From positions 200,176-264,175 of the forward strand of contig CAZHED010000002.1 of assembly GCA_964531095.1 (NCBI GenBank): DNA of 64,000 nucleotides, written 5' to 3'. The DNA is from Palsa-1150 sp964531095. Lineage in GTDB: Bacteria > Myxococcota_A > Polyangia > Polyangiales > Polyangiaceae. Made by a program: the position numbers and the translations under genes. The notes under the pieces are model-generated. The model was given only the letters and a program-made list of their open reading frames with translations. It did not search any database and was not told where the DNA came from. Shown one piece after another: positions 27,246 to 35,459 of this stretch (within the stretch, counting starts at the first letter, position 1; each line of letters opens with the position of its first letter).

Positions 27246-28057
27246 TCGCCGCGGGACCGACCCAGCTCACGCTGCTGGAGCAGCTTGAGCGTGACCTCGC
27301 GCGGGGCACGAGCGACCTCCCCACGCTTCCCAGGAGCGTGACCGAGGCGCTTCGCCTCGCGCGTACCCCGGGGCTCGACTTCGCCGAAGTAGAACGGGTC
27401 GCGGCGAGCGATCCCCCGCTGTCGGCGCGGGTCGTCTCGGTCGCCAACTCCGCCTTGTACGCGCGCGCGGGGATGCCGCGGATCGCGTCGGTCAAGCGCG
27501 CGGCCGTTCGCCTCGGAACGCAGGCGACGCGCGACGTTCTCTTCCAAGTCGCGTATGCGTCGATGTTCGTGGACGCGCCGCGCTTCCGGGACCTCGTGGA
27601 GTCGACGTTCCAACACGGCGTCCGCGTGGCACGCTGCGCCCGATTGCTCGCCCGGGACCAAGGGCTCGACGCCGATATCGCGTTTCTATCCGGCCTGCTC
27701 CACGACATCGGCCGCGCCCGCTGCTGGAAGCTGCTCGCCAAGAACCGCGGTACCATCGACCTCGCGGCCGCGGCCACTGCGGTCGACGTGGTGCACACGA
27801 TCGCGGGGGCGGAGCTCGCCTCCGCGTGGCATCTCCCGGAGGAGGTCGTGGAAGCCTGTCGATGGCATCACGACCCGGCCGGGCGGTCGCATGCGATGCT
27901 CGTGGCCGCGGCAGACGCCGTGGCTCGGCTCGACGAAGGGCGCGGCAGCCAGGAGGAGGCGATCGCGCGGCTGGTCGACGCCAAGGTGCTGCCGGAGCGT
28001 GCCGACGAGCTGGTCGTGCGCGCGCTGAAAGAGACGCGAACGCTGGACGCCTCGTAG
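27242..28057 (+). CDS. HDOD-domain signalling protein
   Basis: A 271-residue protein translationally coupled (ATGA) to the GGDEF regulator. The HDOD fold begins DLPTLPRSVTEALRLA with DPPLSARVVSVANSALY. Unlike many HDOD proteins it keeps histidine/aspartate motifs (QHGVRVARCARLL, LLHDIGRARCW, WHHDP), so it might retain phosphohydrolase activity. HDOD proteins often act with two-component and c-di-GMP systems; together with its neighbour it probably forms a signalling pair. It is soluble, with no membrane segment. Confidence 0.9.
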   Translation: MIAAGPTQLTLLEQLERDLARGTSDLPTLPRSVTEALRLARTPGLDFAEVERVAASDPPLSARVVSVANSALYARAGMPRIASVKRAAVRLGTQATRDVLFQVAYASMFVDAPRFRDLVESTFQHGVRVARCARLLARDQGLDADIAFLSGLLHDIGRARCWKLLAKNRGTIDLAAAATAVDVVHTIAGAELASAWHLPEEVVEACRWHHDPAGRSHAMLVAAADAVARLDEGRGSQEEAIARLVDAKVLPERADELVVRALKETRTLDAS

Positions 28058-28085
28058 ATTCGGCGGGCGGGGCGGCCCGGGCGCG

Positions 28086-29012
28086 CTACGGCGTGAAGTA
28101 GATGTTTGAGATGCAGAAGTTGAACGTCTCGTCCGCCGCGTCGGGGCCGGGCCCGTTCACCTGCCACTTCATGCCGATGAGCTGGTTGGTCTTCAAGGCT
28201 CCAAAAGGCTGGCCCCAACCCCCCTGGGTGAGATCGCTCCACACGAACTTCACTTTGGTCCACGTGCCGGGCGTGAAAGGGACATCCGAGCCGAAATCGT
28301 CGTAGCAACCACCCGCGTCGGCCAGCGCGCAAGCCGGTATGGGGCGCACGCAGTGATCCGCGGTCTGCGTATCCGGCATATCGAAGTGAATCGACGGGGG
28401 TGGACCGGAGTCCGACGGGTCCACGTTGATGTAGAAGCTGACGCCGCTGTAGTGGCTGGCGTCGAAGGGCACCGGGGGATCGCCCGTGGGGCAGGTTGGG
28501 TCCATGGGCGAGTCTTGCGGCGCGTAGACGATGCTCATCCCGAGACCCGCGTAGTTCACGACTTCACCGCCGAAGCATATTTCGTTAGTGATTTTCGAGC
28601 CATCCGCGTTGGTGACGGGGGGGGTGACCGCGGTGTCTACGAGCTGCGACGGGCCAGTGACCAGACTCCGCATAAAGAGGTAGTTTGAGGCGGGGATGTC
28701 CGAATACGTGTAATACGACCCCGCGGTCTCGCCCGCAGGTACCTGGAGTGCGATCTGCGTGCCTTTGGTTGCGGTCATGTTGTCGACCAGGAGGCCGAGA
28801 ACCCCGCCGTCGGCGGGCGCGTCGGACACGCCGGTGTCGTGCACGCCGCCGCTGCTGCCGCCGCCACCTTCTTTGCCGCTGCCGTTCCCTTCGCCGTTCT
28901 TGCCGCCGTCCGGGGTGGGGGTAGTCGCATTGTCCGAGGAACAGGCCGCCACCCACGCGGACGCCGTCGTGACAGCCAGCAGGGCAAGGGCAAGGGGGAA
29001 CTTGTTCGACAT
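28086..29012 (-). CDS. CBM-like secreted lipoprotein
   Basis: Start ATG 29012 with GGAG eight bases upstream; an ATG at 29036 is less likely. Lipobox WVAAC is followed by a Gly/Glu/Lys-rich linker. The C-terminal domain (about 90-308) includes YAGLGMSIVYAPQ, YSGVSFYINVDPSDSG, SIHFDMPD, WTKVKFVWSDLTQGGWG and FNFCISNIYF. This is the CIA30/CBM11-like pattern shared with the lipoprotein at 23312. Binding of extracellular polysaccharide is inferred. It is convergent with the HDOD gene. Confidence 0.78.
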   Translation of the reverse strand: MSNKFPLALALLAVTTASAWVAACSSDNATTPTPDGGKNGEGNGSGKEGGGGSSGGVHDTGVSDAPADGGVLGLLVDNMTATKGTQIALQVPAGETAGSYYTYSDIPASNYLFMRSLVTGPSQLVDTAVTPPVTNADGSKITNEICFGGEVVNYAGLGMSIVYAPQDSPMDPTCPTGDPPVPFDASHYSGVSFYINVDPSDSGPPPSIHFDMPDTQTADHCVRPIPACALADAGGCYDDFGSDVPFTPGTWTKVKFVWSDLTQGGWGQPFGALKTNQLIGMKWQVNGPGPDAADETFNFCISNIYFTP

Positions 29013-29242
29013 GCGCAGGCTCCGGGGGTTCACCATGCACGAGTCTACTGGACGTGGCGAATGAGGGCACGAGCATCTTCGCGCGGCCGCGACGCGGATT
29101 GGTCGACGCCCGTGTCTGCGACCCGCGACGACGGCCGGCGATTGGGCACGCAACCTGGGTCTTTACTCGGCCGACAGGGGCGGTAGAAGGTTGACCGGCG
29201 AGGGGGGACCGCGCGCGGCAACCCTCTTCTTCGAGGTGGGTC

Positions 29243-31780
29243 ATGGTGTCGATTGCTCGTTGCTCGCGTGTTCCTTTTGCTTGCCTGTACGTGTCGCTCG
29301 GCCTGTTGGCCGCGTGCGGGGGGCCGGACTTCACAGCAGGTGGGGTGCAGCATTCGCCAGCGGGTGGGGAGGGGGGCAGCGGCCGCGACGACACGCCAAT
29401 CATTCTGCCGAACCCTGGGTCGACGACGCATGGCGAGGACGGAGGCGGGGATGCAACGGTGGACGGTGCCCGCGGCGATGCGACATCGGACGGGACCCGA
29501 GGCGATGCGGCCGAGGGAGGCGCCCCGTTGGACGCGACGCTCAAGGGGGCGCCCGGGACGGTGACGACGACTGCGGAGGGTGGAAAAGGCGCGGACGCGG
29601 CCGAGACGGACGCGACCGGCGAGTCGGCGTCGCCTGTGACTCCTGCAACGACTGCCGATGCGGGGTGTCCGGCGGGCTATGTGTCCTGCAACGGCGGCTG
29701 CGTCCAGCTCTCGAGCGACGCGCACCACTGCGGAGCGTGCGGAAACGATTGTTCCCTGCTGCCGAACGTGAGTGCCGCGGGTTTGGGGTGCAAGGCGGGG
29801 CACTGCGCGTACCAGTGCGCGGGGGACTACGCCGACTGCGCGGACTCCGGAACCGGATGCGCGATGTCATTGCAGTCGACTTCTCACTGCGGGGCATGCG
29901 GATCGAGCTGCGGGAACGCCGCGCCAGCGTGTGCTTCGACAGACGCGGGGGGCTTCGCTTGCACGCTGGTGTGCCCTTCGGCGACGACGAACTGCACCGG
30001 GACGTGCGCGGACCTAACGAGCGACCGCAAGAATTGCGGCGGCTGCGGGATGGCGTGCGCCCCGGGCACGCGCTGCACCGGTAGCCACTGCGTGTGCGAC
30101 ACGACGAGTGGGTGCAATGGATGCTGCAGCAGTGCGACGGCCTGCGAGCCGTACGCGAGCGAGAGCAGCACTAGCTGCGGAACGGCGGGGAGTGCGTGCG
30201 CGCCGTGCACGGGCGGCGAGAAGTGCGATACGAGCAGCGGGAAGTGCGGATGCTCGGGTGGGCAAGCCCTTTGCGGGACCACGTGCGTGAACGAACAGAC
30301 GGACCCGGCGAACTGCGGCGCGTGCGGCAACCAGTGCGGTCCCGGGTTGAGTTGCTCGGCGGGCCGTTGCGTGTGCGACGCGACGAGCGGGTGCAGTGGG
30401 TGTTGCAGCAGCGCGACGACGTGCGAGCCCTATACGAGTCAGAGCAGCGCGAGCTGCGGTACGGGGGGACGGGCGTGCGCGGCGTGCACCGGCGGGCAGA
30501 AATGCGATACGAGCAGCGGGCAATGCATTTGTCCCAGTGGGCAAACGCTCTGCGGGGGTACGTGCGTCAACGAGCAGACGGACCCGGCGAACTGCGGCGC
30601 GTGTGGCGTCGCGTGTCCGATCTCGTGCAATAGCGGATCTTGTCTGAAGGCTGTATCGATCGCGACGTCCGGCGTGAGCGCGACGACGTGCGCGGTGCTT
30701 TCGGACGGCACGGTGCGGTGCTGGGGCCTGAATTCGTTTGGACAGGTTGGAAACGGCCTGGCGACCCTCGGTTCGCCCTCTGAAGGTGTTCCCACTCCTA
30801 GGGCTGTTCTCAACTTAAGCAACGTCACGATGGCCTCGGAGGGCTTCGTTCACGGCTGCGGCCTCGTTTCTGGTGGCACGGTGGCCTGCTGGGGAGACAA
30901 CGGCAGTGGCGAGCTCGGAAACGGCGGTTCTTGTACGACGACGCCCTGTCCCTCTGCCGCAGGGGCCGTGACCGGTCTGACCAACGCCCTGGCCATATCG
31001 GCCAACGGCAACGGGCTCTTTGGACACTTCACCTGCGCCCTCGTCTCCGGAGGACTCGTCTACTGCTGGGGATCGGGCGGCGAAGGGCAGCTGGGCAACA
31101 GTTCCACCGCAACCTTTCTCAACCCGACGCCGACGCAGGCTCACATTTCTCAGGTTTCAGCGATTGCCACGTATTCGCTTGGCGCGTGCGCGCTCGTGTC
31201 AGGGGGTACGGTCTCCTGCTGGGGCTCAGCCGACCCGACGGTGGTCAGTCCGGGCCCCAACGCGGCTCAGCAAGCAACACCCACACAAGTTCCCGGATTG
31301 ACGGGTGCAACCGCCATCTCGGCGGGCGCCGGCACGGCCTGCGCGTTGCTCGCTGGGGGTAGTGTTGAATGTTGGGGAGCCAACGCGGACGGCGAGGTCG
31401 GTAATGGCGTATCATCGACAACCACTGCCAGCCCCACGCCGGTTGTCGGACTTGAAGGCCTTACGGTTAGGGCCGTCTCCGTAGGAGGCGCGCATACGTG
31501 CGCGCTGATCTCGGACGGCACAGTCCGTTGCTGGGGGCTCAATTATTCTGGGCAGGTGGGCAACGGAACTGTGAGCCTCGCGCCGTCCACCGACATCCTA
31601 ACGCCCGCCAAGGTCGTCGGCTTGAACAACGTCGTTCAAATCGCTACAGGCAGTAGCTTCACGTGCGCGCTGCTATCGAACGGTGCAGTCGAGTGTTGGG
31701 GCGATAACCAGTTCGACCAACTCGGAACCGGTTCAACGAGCCTCAACCCGCAGCCGATTCCAGGACTTGTTCAGTGGTAA
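29243..31780 (+). CDS. Large lipoprotein: Cys-rich repeats plus RCC1 propeller
   Basis: An 845-residue lipoprotein (lipobox LLAAC; AGGTGGG ribosome site). Residues about 25-140 are a low-complexity linker. Residues about 145-470 are very Cys-rich, with repeated CGACGxxC modules and a 93-residue unit present twice in a row (from about 30089 and 30368). The C-terminal 370 residues are RCC1-like repeats (CALVSGGTVSCWG, CAVLSDGTVRCWGLNSFGQVGNG), predicting a seven-bladed propeller. It is probably a cell-surface adhesion or scaffold protein. Later parts look lower in GC than the first half. Confidence 0.92.
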   Translation: MVSIARCSRVPFACLYVSLGLLAACGGPDFTAGGVQHSPAGGEGGSGRDDTPIILPNPGSTTHGEDGGGDATVDGARGDATSDGTRGDAAEGGAPLDATLKGAPGTVTTTAEGGKGADAAETDATGESASPVTPATTADAGCPAGYVSCNGGCVQLSSDAHHCGACGNDCSLLPNVSAAGLGCKAGHCAYQCAGDYADCADSGTGCAMSLQSTSHCGACGSSCGNAAPACASTDAGGFACTLVCPSATTNCTGTCADLTSDRKNCGGCGMACAPGTRCTGSHCVCDTTSGCNGCCSSATACEPYASESSTSCGTAGSACAPCTGGEKCDTSSGKCGCSGGQALCGTTCVNEQTDPANCGACGNQCGPGLSCSAGRCVCDATSGCSGCCSSATTCEPYTSQSSASCGTGGRACAACTGGQKCDTSSGQCICPSGQTLCGGTCVNEQTDPANCGACGVACPISCNSGSCLKAVSIATSGVSATTCAVLSDGTVRCWGLNSFGQVGNGLATLGSPSEGVPTPRAVLNLSNVTMASEGFVHGCGLVSGGTVACWGDNGSGELGNGGSCTTTPCPSAAGAVTGLTNALAISANGNGLFGHFTCALVSGGLVYCWGSGGEGQLGNSSTATFLNPTPTQAHISQVSAIATYSLGACALVSGGTVSCWGSADPTVVSPGPNAAQQATPTQVPGLTGATAISAGAGTACALLAGGSVECWGANADGEVGNGVSSTTTASPTPVVGLEGLTVRAVSVGGAHTCALISDGTVRCWGLNYSGQVGNGTVSLAPSTDILTPAKVVGLNNVVQIATGSSFTCALLSNGAVECWGDNQFDQLGTGSTSLNPQPIPGLVQW

Positions 31781-31838
31781 TTGCGATATTTCGGAGTTGA
31801 GCAAGAGAGCCGTCGACAAACATGAACGAGCGATAAGC

Positions 31839-34199
31839 CTACGGCTTGTAGAAATTGCCGCTCATCGTGAGCGCCGTGAGTAGCCCGACGGTCGCATTAT
31901 AGTACGTATAGTAGCTATTCTTCATCGCAACCAGGTTTGGCGTGCCACGGTTGATGCCGTCGAGTACGAACTGCCAGCCCGCGTTGACGAATGCACTGTT
32001 GCTTCCGGCAAGAGCGCCAACGGCCGCGGTACCAACGAGCGACATCGAGTTTGGTCCGGCTGCCGGCGTGCAGGACGTGCAAGGGGCACCCGCCGTCGTG
32101 TATTCGTCGAACATGTTGCCGATGCCCCCGGCGCTCTGGCCGACGAAGAACGAGTTGATCGCGGTCAGATGGCTCGCGGCTGCGGTGTTGCCCCAGCAGT
32201 AGTCCACGCCGACGCGCCAGGGCACGCGGTGTGCGTCGTACTGATAGTCGGTCGCGTTGGGATAGCCGCCCCCGCCAGCGGTGGTGCAGTTGTTCGAGCA
32301 CCAGGCGGGGGGCAGAGTGCCAAGGGCGGCCATGTTGCCCAGGGCGGTGTAAACGGCCGCCGTCGCCGCCGAAAAGCCGGGGTTTGTAGCGGCGAAGATC
32401 GGATAATACGCCGGCGCGAAGTATGACGGATTCGTGTAGGCCCCCGTACCGCTGGTGATCTGGGTCGCGCTCCCGTACGTCGGCAGGTTGCTGGTGTGAT
32501 CGAAGTCCGACGTCCAGATCGCATTGATCACCGCGTCTCGGTTCGTGGCGTAACTGCCGCCGCTGAAGACCTTGGAGGCCACGTGCAACGCGAACGCCGC
32601 GTCCTGATCCGCGTCCGTGGCGGAGCCCGAGCCTTTCGAGGTGTTGCCATCCTGCGAATAGATCCAGGTCATGAGATTGCCACCATGGGCACTCCAGTAC
32701 GACCACAGCGCGTCGAATAGTTGCTTGTCCCCCATATAGGCAGCAATCAGCATCCCGTACGCGATGCCTTCCGAGACGACCGACCCCCCTTGCACTTCAG
32801 GGCTCATCACGATGCACTGCGTGCTGGTGGACGTGCAAGCGGCAGTCGTCGACCCCGCTTGCCTTACGAAGTTGTATTTCCAGTTTCGGTATGCCCACAA
32901 GAGGTACTTACCGGCCGCCGTCTTGCCCCCGGCAAAAGTCGGCTTCGTGCAACTCCAACCGCTCGCGCCATCCTTGAACGTCGGCATTGTCATCCCGGGA
33001 GGCGTTAGGCCATTATCGCCCTTGAAAAGCGACACGTTGTCGACCCACAGGTCGTAACTGCCGGTCGATGCGAAGTCGGGGTAGAGGGAGAACTGGAATC
33101 CCAGCGCGTTCGACGGGACGAAGACGGGAGCGGTGCAGGGCTTGGTGGTGCCGCAGGATGTCGGATCCGGGAAATACCGAGGAACGAGAAGCGAGAACGG
33201 CACGTACACCGTTGTCATCGTGCTCGGAATGGCCGTCCCGACGCCCGTCGGAGTCGATCCCGCAGCGGACAGAATGTACCCACGGTTGTTGTAGGCATCG
33301 ACGCCGCCGTTGACCGCGGTTCCCGTGACCACGGTGCCCGGGTTGGCGGCGGCGTACACCGGACCTGGCTGCGTCTCCTTCGTCATCATTTCGAAGTACA
33401 TCGCGCCCTGCGAGGCCATCGTCGACTCGATATCGAACTGAATGCCGTCGTACGCGCTCAAGTCGTAAGCGGCCCTCATCATGCCGGCCGACGGCGAGAA
33501 CGCGGCGCCGACGCCCACGAACGATGCCGCGGTCCCATGTCCGGTCGCCGTGGAATTCAGGGCGTAATTGTTACAGGTCTCTCCCATGGGGGTCGGGTCT
33601 CCCGACGGAGCCTTTGCGACGGCGATCGGGCCATCCATCACGTTGGCCGGCGTTTGGCTTCCACCCGCCTTGTCCGCGAACACATACCAATACCCCGTAC
33701 GTCCCCCCTGCTTGATCATCGACCCAGTGCCCTGCTCGAAGTCCGAGATCACATTGGGCCCCGGCGTGCCGCACATGCTCGCGCCCGCGTCGCTGACCGC
33801 GCCGCTGCTGTTCCCGCCGCTGCTCGACCCGCCGCTCCCCGACGCGCCGCTGCTGCCACCGTTCGACCCGTTGCCGCCCGAGCTCACTCCACTCGACCCG
33901 TTGCCACCCGAGCTCACTCCACTCGAGCCGTTGCCGCCGCTCGAGCCATTGCCGCCCGAGCCGTTGCCGCCGCTCGAGCCATTGCCGCCCGAGCCGTTGC
34001 CGCCGCTCGAGCCATTGCCGCCTGAGCCGTTGCCGCCTGAGCCGTTGCCGCCATTCGAGCTGTTGTCCCCCGAGCCGCTGCCGCTACTTCCGCCGCCACC
34101 GTTGTTATTACCGCCGTTATCGCTGCTTGCGCAGGCCACCACCATCGGCAGGACGACCACGGCAGCACGGATACAAACAAGGACTCGGGCACGGCGCAT
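31839..34199 (-). CDS. Glycoside hydrolase family 8 lipoprotein with CBM-like domain
   Basis: A 786-residue protein from ATG 34199 (GAGGAGG upstream). Lipobox VVAC is followed by a repetitive Gly/Asn/Ser linker (33800-34130). A CBM-like domain comes next (ISDFEQGTGSM, AYDLSAYDGIQFDIES, YDLWVDNVSLF), then a C-terminal GH8 catalytic domain. The proton donor is probably the Glu in VVSEGIAYGM, and the family signature ATDADQDAAFAL and DAHRVPWRVGVDYCW are present. GH8 enzymes cut beta-1,4-glucan, xylan or chitosan; endoglucanase is the best guess. It would be displayed on the surface and work with the GH43 enzyme. Confidence 0.93.
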   Translation of the reverse strand: MRRARVLVCIRAAVVVLPMVVACASSDNGGNNNGGGGSSGSGSGDNSSNGGNGSGGNGSGGNGSSGGNGSGGNGSSGGNGSGGNGSSGGNGSSGVSSGGNGSSGVSSGGNGSNGGSSGASGSGGSSSGGNSSGAVSDAGASMCGTPGPNVISDFEQGTGSMIKQGGRTGYWYVFADKAGGSQTPANVMDGPIAVAKAPSGDPTPMGETCNNYALNSTATGHGTAASFVGVGAAFSPSAGMMRAAYDLSAYDGIQFDIESTMASQGAMYFEMMTKETQPGPVYAAANPGTVVTGTAVNGGVDAYNNRGYILSAAGSTPTGVGTAIPSTMTTVYVPFSLLVPRYFPDPTSCGTTKPCTAPVFVPSNALGFQFSLYPDFASTGSYDLWVDNVSLFKGDNGLTPPGMTMPTFKDGASGWSCTKPTFAGGKTAAGKYLLWAYRNWKYNFVRQAGSTTAACTSTSTQCIVMSPEVQGGSVVSEGIAYGMLIAAYMGDKQLFDALWSYWSAHGGNLMTWIYSQDGNTSKGSGSATDADQDAAFALHVASKVFSGGSYATNRDAVINAIWTSDFDHTSNLPTYGSATQITSGTGAYTNPSYFAPAYYPIFAATNPGFSAATAAVYTALGNMAALGTLPPAWCSNNCTTAGGGGYPNATDYQYDAHRVPWRVGVDYCWGNTAAASHLTAINSFFVGQSAGGIGNMFDEYTTAGAPCTSCTPAAGPNSMSLVGTAAVGALAGSNSAFVNAGWQFVLDGINRGTPNLVAMKNSYYTYYNATVGLLTALTMSGNFYKP
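33800..34130. repeat. Coding repeats for the GH8 Gly/Asn/Ser linker
   Basis: Short, imperfect units such as GAGCCGTTGCCGCC and GCTCGAGCCATTGCCGCC recur many times, encoding G-N-G-S-G/S-G repeats in the reverse frame. Such runs change length easily by slippage and may collapse in assembly. This is a coding linker, not a CRISPR array: there are no unique spacers. Confidence 0.9.
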
Positions 34200-34442
34200 T
34201 GAGAAAGCCTCCTCGGCGAGCACTATGGGGGACCCGACAGCGGCCCCGCGAAAACGCCGCGTGTGTTACCACGGCTGTTCGTATTGGTCGCCCTTGGGGT
34301 GAACCTTCGGCTCACCGAAACGAACCATCTTCCGCCCTTGACGGAATGGTGCGCCATCAACGGCGCCAAGCGACGCCGCTCCGAGAGCACGCGATGGAGA
34401 CCGAGGACCGAGTCTCGCGCGCACCCTCTCAGCTCAAGCCGA
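34200..34442. other. Gene-free stretch before the palindromic element
   Basis: About 240 bases upstream of the GH8 start, with no credible gene, terminator or RNA. It presumably contains the GH8 promoter; the ribosome binding site for GH8 lies at its left edge. Confidence 0.5.
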
Positions 34443-34571
34443 GTAGAAACCCGGTGATTTTCGCCGAGACCAAGCGATGGGTCCGGCGGCCGCGCGAGGG
34501 ATACTTCCGTATCTGGAGCGCGGCCGACGGAGCCAGCGCGCCGGTATCGGCGAAAAGCGCCGGGTTTCTAC
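34443..34571. repeat. 129-bp palindromic element with 29-bp terminal inverted repeats
   Basis: The element opens with GTAGAAACCCGG and closes with CCGGGTTTCTAC (12 bp perfect); extending to 29 bp gives 26 matches. The interior forms a second hairpin with stem GGCCGCGC and a TTCC loop at 34505-34508 closed by GATAC/GTATC. A related copy lies at 62749-62832, and a partial copy follows the N gap. No reading frame is needed to explain it. It may be a REP- or MITE-like element, or a structured 3' end of the adjacent reverse gene. Confidence 0.85.
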
Positions 34572-34671
34572 NNNNNNNNNNNNNNNNNNNNNNNNNNNNN
34601 NNNNNNNNNNNNNNNNNNNNNNNNNNNNNNNNNNNNNNNNNNNNNNNNNNNNNNNNNNNNNNNNNNNNNNN
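34572..34671. other. Assembly gap of 100 N
   Basis: Exactly one hundred undetermined bases, a common placeholder length. The 55 bases on each side (34517-34571 and 34672-34726) are identical, suggesting two contig ends that overlap rather than truly missing sequence. Confidence 0.98.
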
Positions 34672-34726
34672 AGCGCGGCCGACGGAGCCAGCGCGCCGGT
34701 ATCGGCGAAAAGCGCCGGGTTTCTAC
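34672..34726. repeat. Right-hand 55-bp copy of the palindromic element end
   Basis: Identical base for base to 34517-34571 and ending directly against the stop codon of the START-like gene (34727). Either the same locus repeated by scaffolding or the right end of a second tandem element. Confidence 0.95.
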
Positions 34727-35380
34727 CTACGGGATGCGAGCGATCCCCGGAGACCCCTGCGCGCGATCGTGAATCGCGTCGACCGCGCACATCGCGTAGT
34801 CGCGCAGCTCTTGGTCCATCGCCCACTGGGGCGTCGGCAGCCCCGGCTTCAGGAGCAAGTCGAACTTGAGCACCGTCCACTCGTCGTCGAGCGCCCGCAC
34901 CGTCCAGACCACGTCGAGGTCGTCGACGTTCCCCTTGCCGGGCACCATCCGCCCTTCGATGACGTCCACGCCGGGCGCGACGGTCTTCGGCGGCGCGAAC
35001 CGCGTCACGTCCCACAGCATCACCATGCCGTGCAGCACCGCGATCTGGATGTACACGTCGGCCGAGCCGTCGGCTCCGTGGCCCACGACCCGCGATGTCC
35101 TGAACTTGTCGGGCTCGAAGTCCTTGTAGTGTGCGTAGTCGACTACGCGCGTGCGTACGGCCGAGGACGGGGCGTGGATAAGCGTCTCCGCGTGGCCGAA
35201 CCGCTCGGAATGGCCGGGCGGCGTCCAGTTCCACTTGAGGGCGTGTCCCGCGGCCACGATGCGCGCTGCATCGGCATCTTGCTCTCCCCCCATCGCCAAC
35301 GAGGGCACCGCGACGCACGCCACCGCCGCCAAGGACCGCCACCAGGTCGCGAAGCAAGCTCTCGTCATGGTCGTGCGCAC
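34727..35380 (-). CDS. START/SRPBCC-like secreted protein
   Basis: About 217 residues with a signal peptide (ACFATWWRSLAAVACVAVPSLAMG). The mature part looks like a START or polyketide-cyclase fold: AETLIHAPSSAVRTRVVDYAHYKDF near the start of the domain, then ADVYIQIAVLHGMVMLWDVTRF and WTVLKFDLLLKPGLPTPQWAMD. Such proteins bind lipids or other hydrophobic ligands. The GTG start at 35380 has GGAGG five bases upstream; ATG 35368 is the alternative. The stop codon abuts the palindromic element. Confidence 0.78.
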   Translation of the reverse strand: MRTTMTRACFATWWRSLAAVACVAVPSLAMGGEQDADAARIVAAGHALKWNWTPPGHSERFGHAETLIHAPSSAVRTRVVDYAHYKDFEPDKFRTSRVVGHGADGSADVYIQIAVLHGMVMLWDVTRFAPPKTVAPGVDVIEGRMVPGKGNVDDLDVVWTVRALDDEWTVLKFDLLLKPGLPTPQWAMDQELRDYAMCAVDAIHDRAQGSPGIARIP

Positions 35381-35459
35381 CCCTTCCTCCCCTTAGCACC
35401 GAATGCCAGCACCGAACATGCCAGGCACGCCGGTCATGGACGAGGGCGCGGCGGGCGCG

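Noticed and set aside
31781..31850. Small AAGCC/GGCTT hairpin between the RCC1 and GH8 genes as a bidirectional terminator
   Set aside because: The stem is only five bases and overlaps the GH8 stop; there is no T-run.
33800..34130. Closely spaced short repeats that could suggest a CRISPR array
   Set aside because: Units are contiguous, imperfect and in frame with the GH8 linker; there are no spacers and no cas genes.
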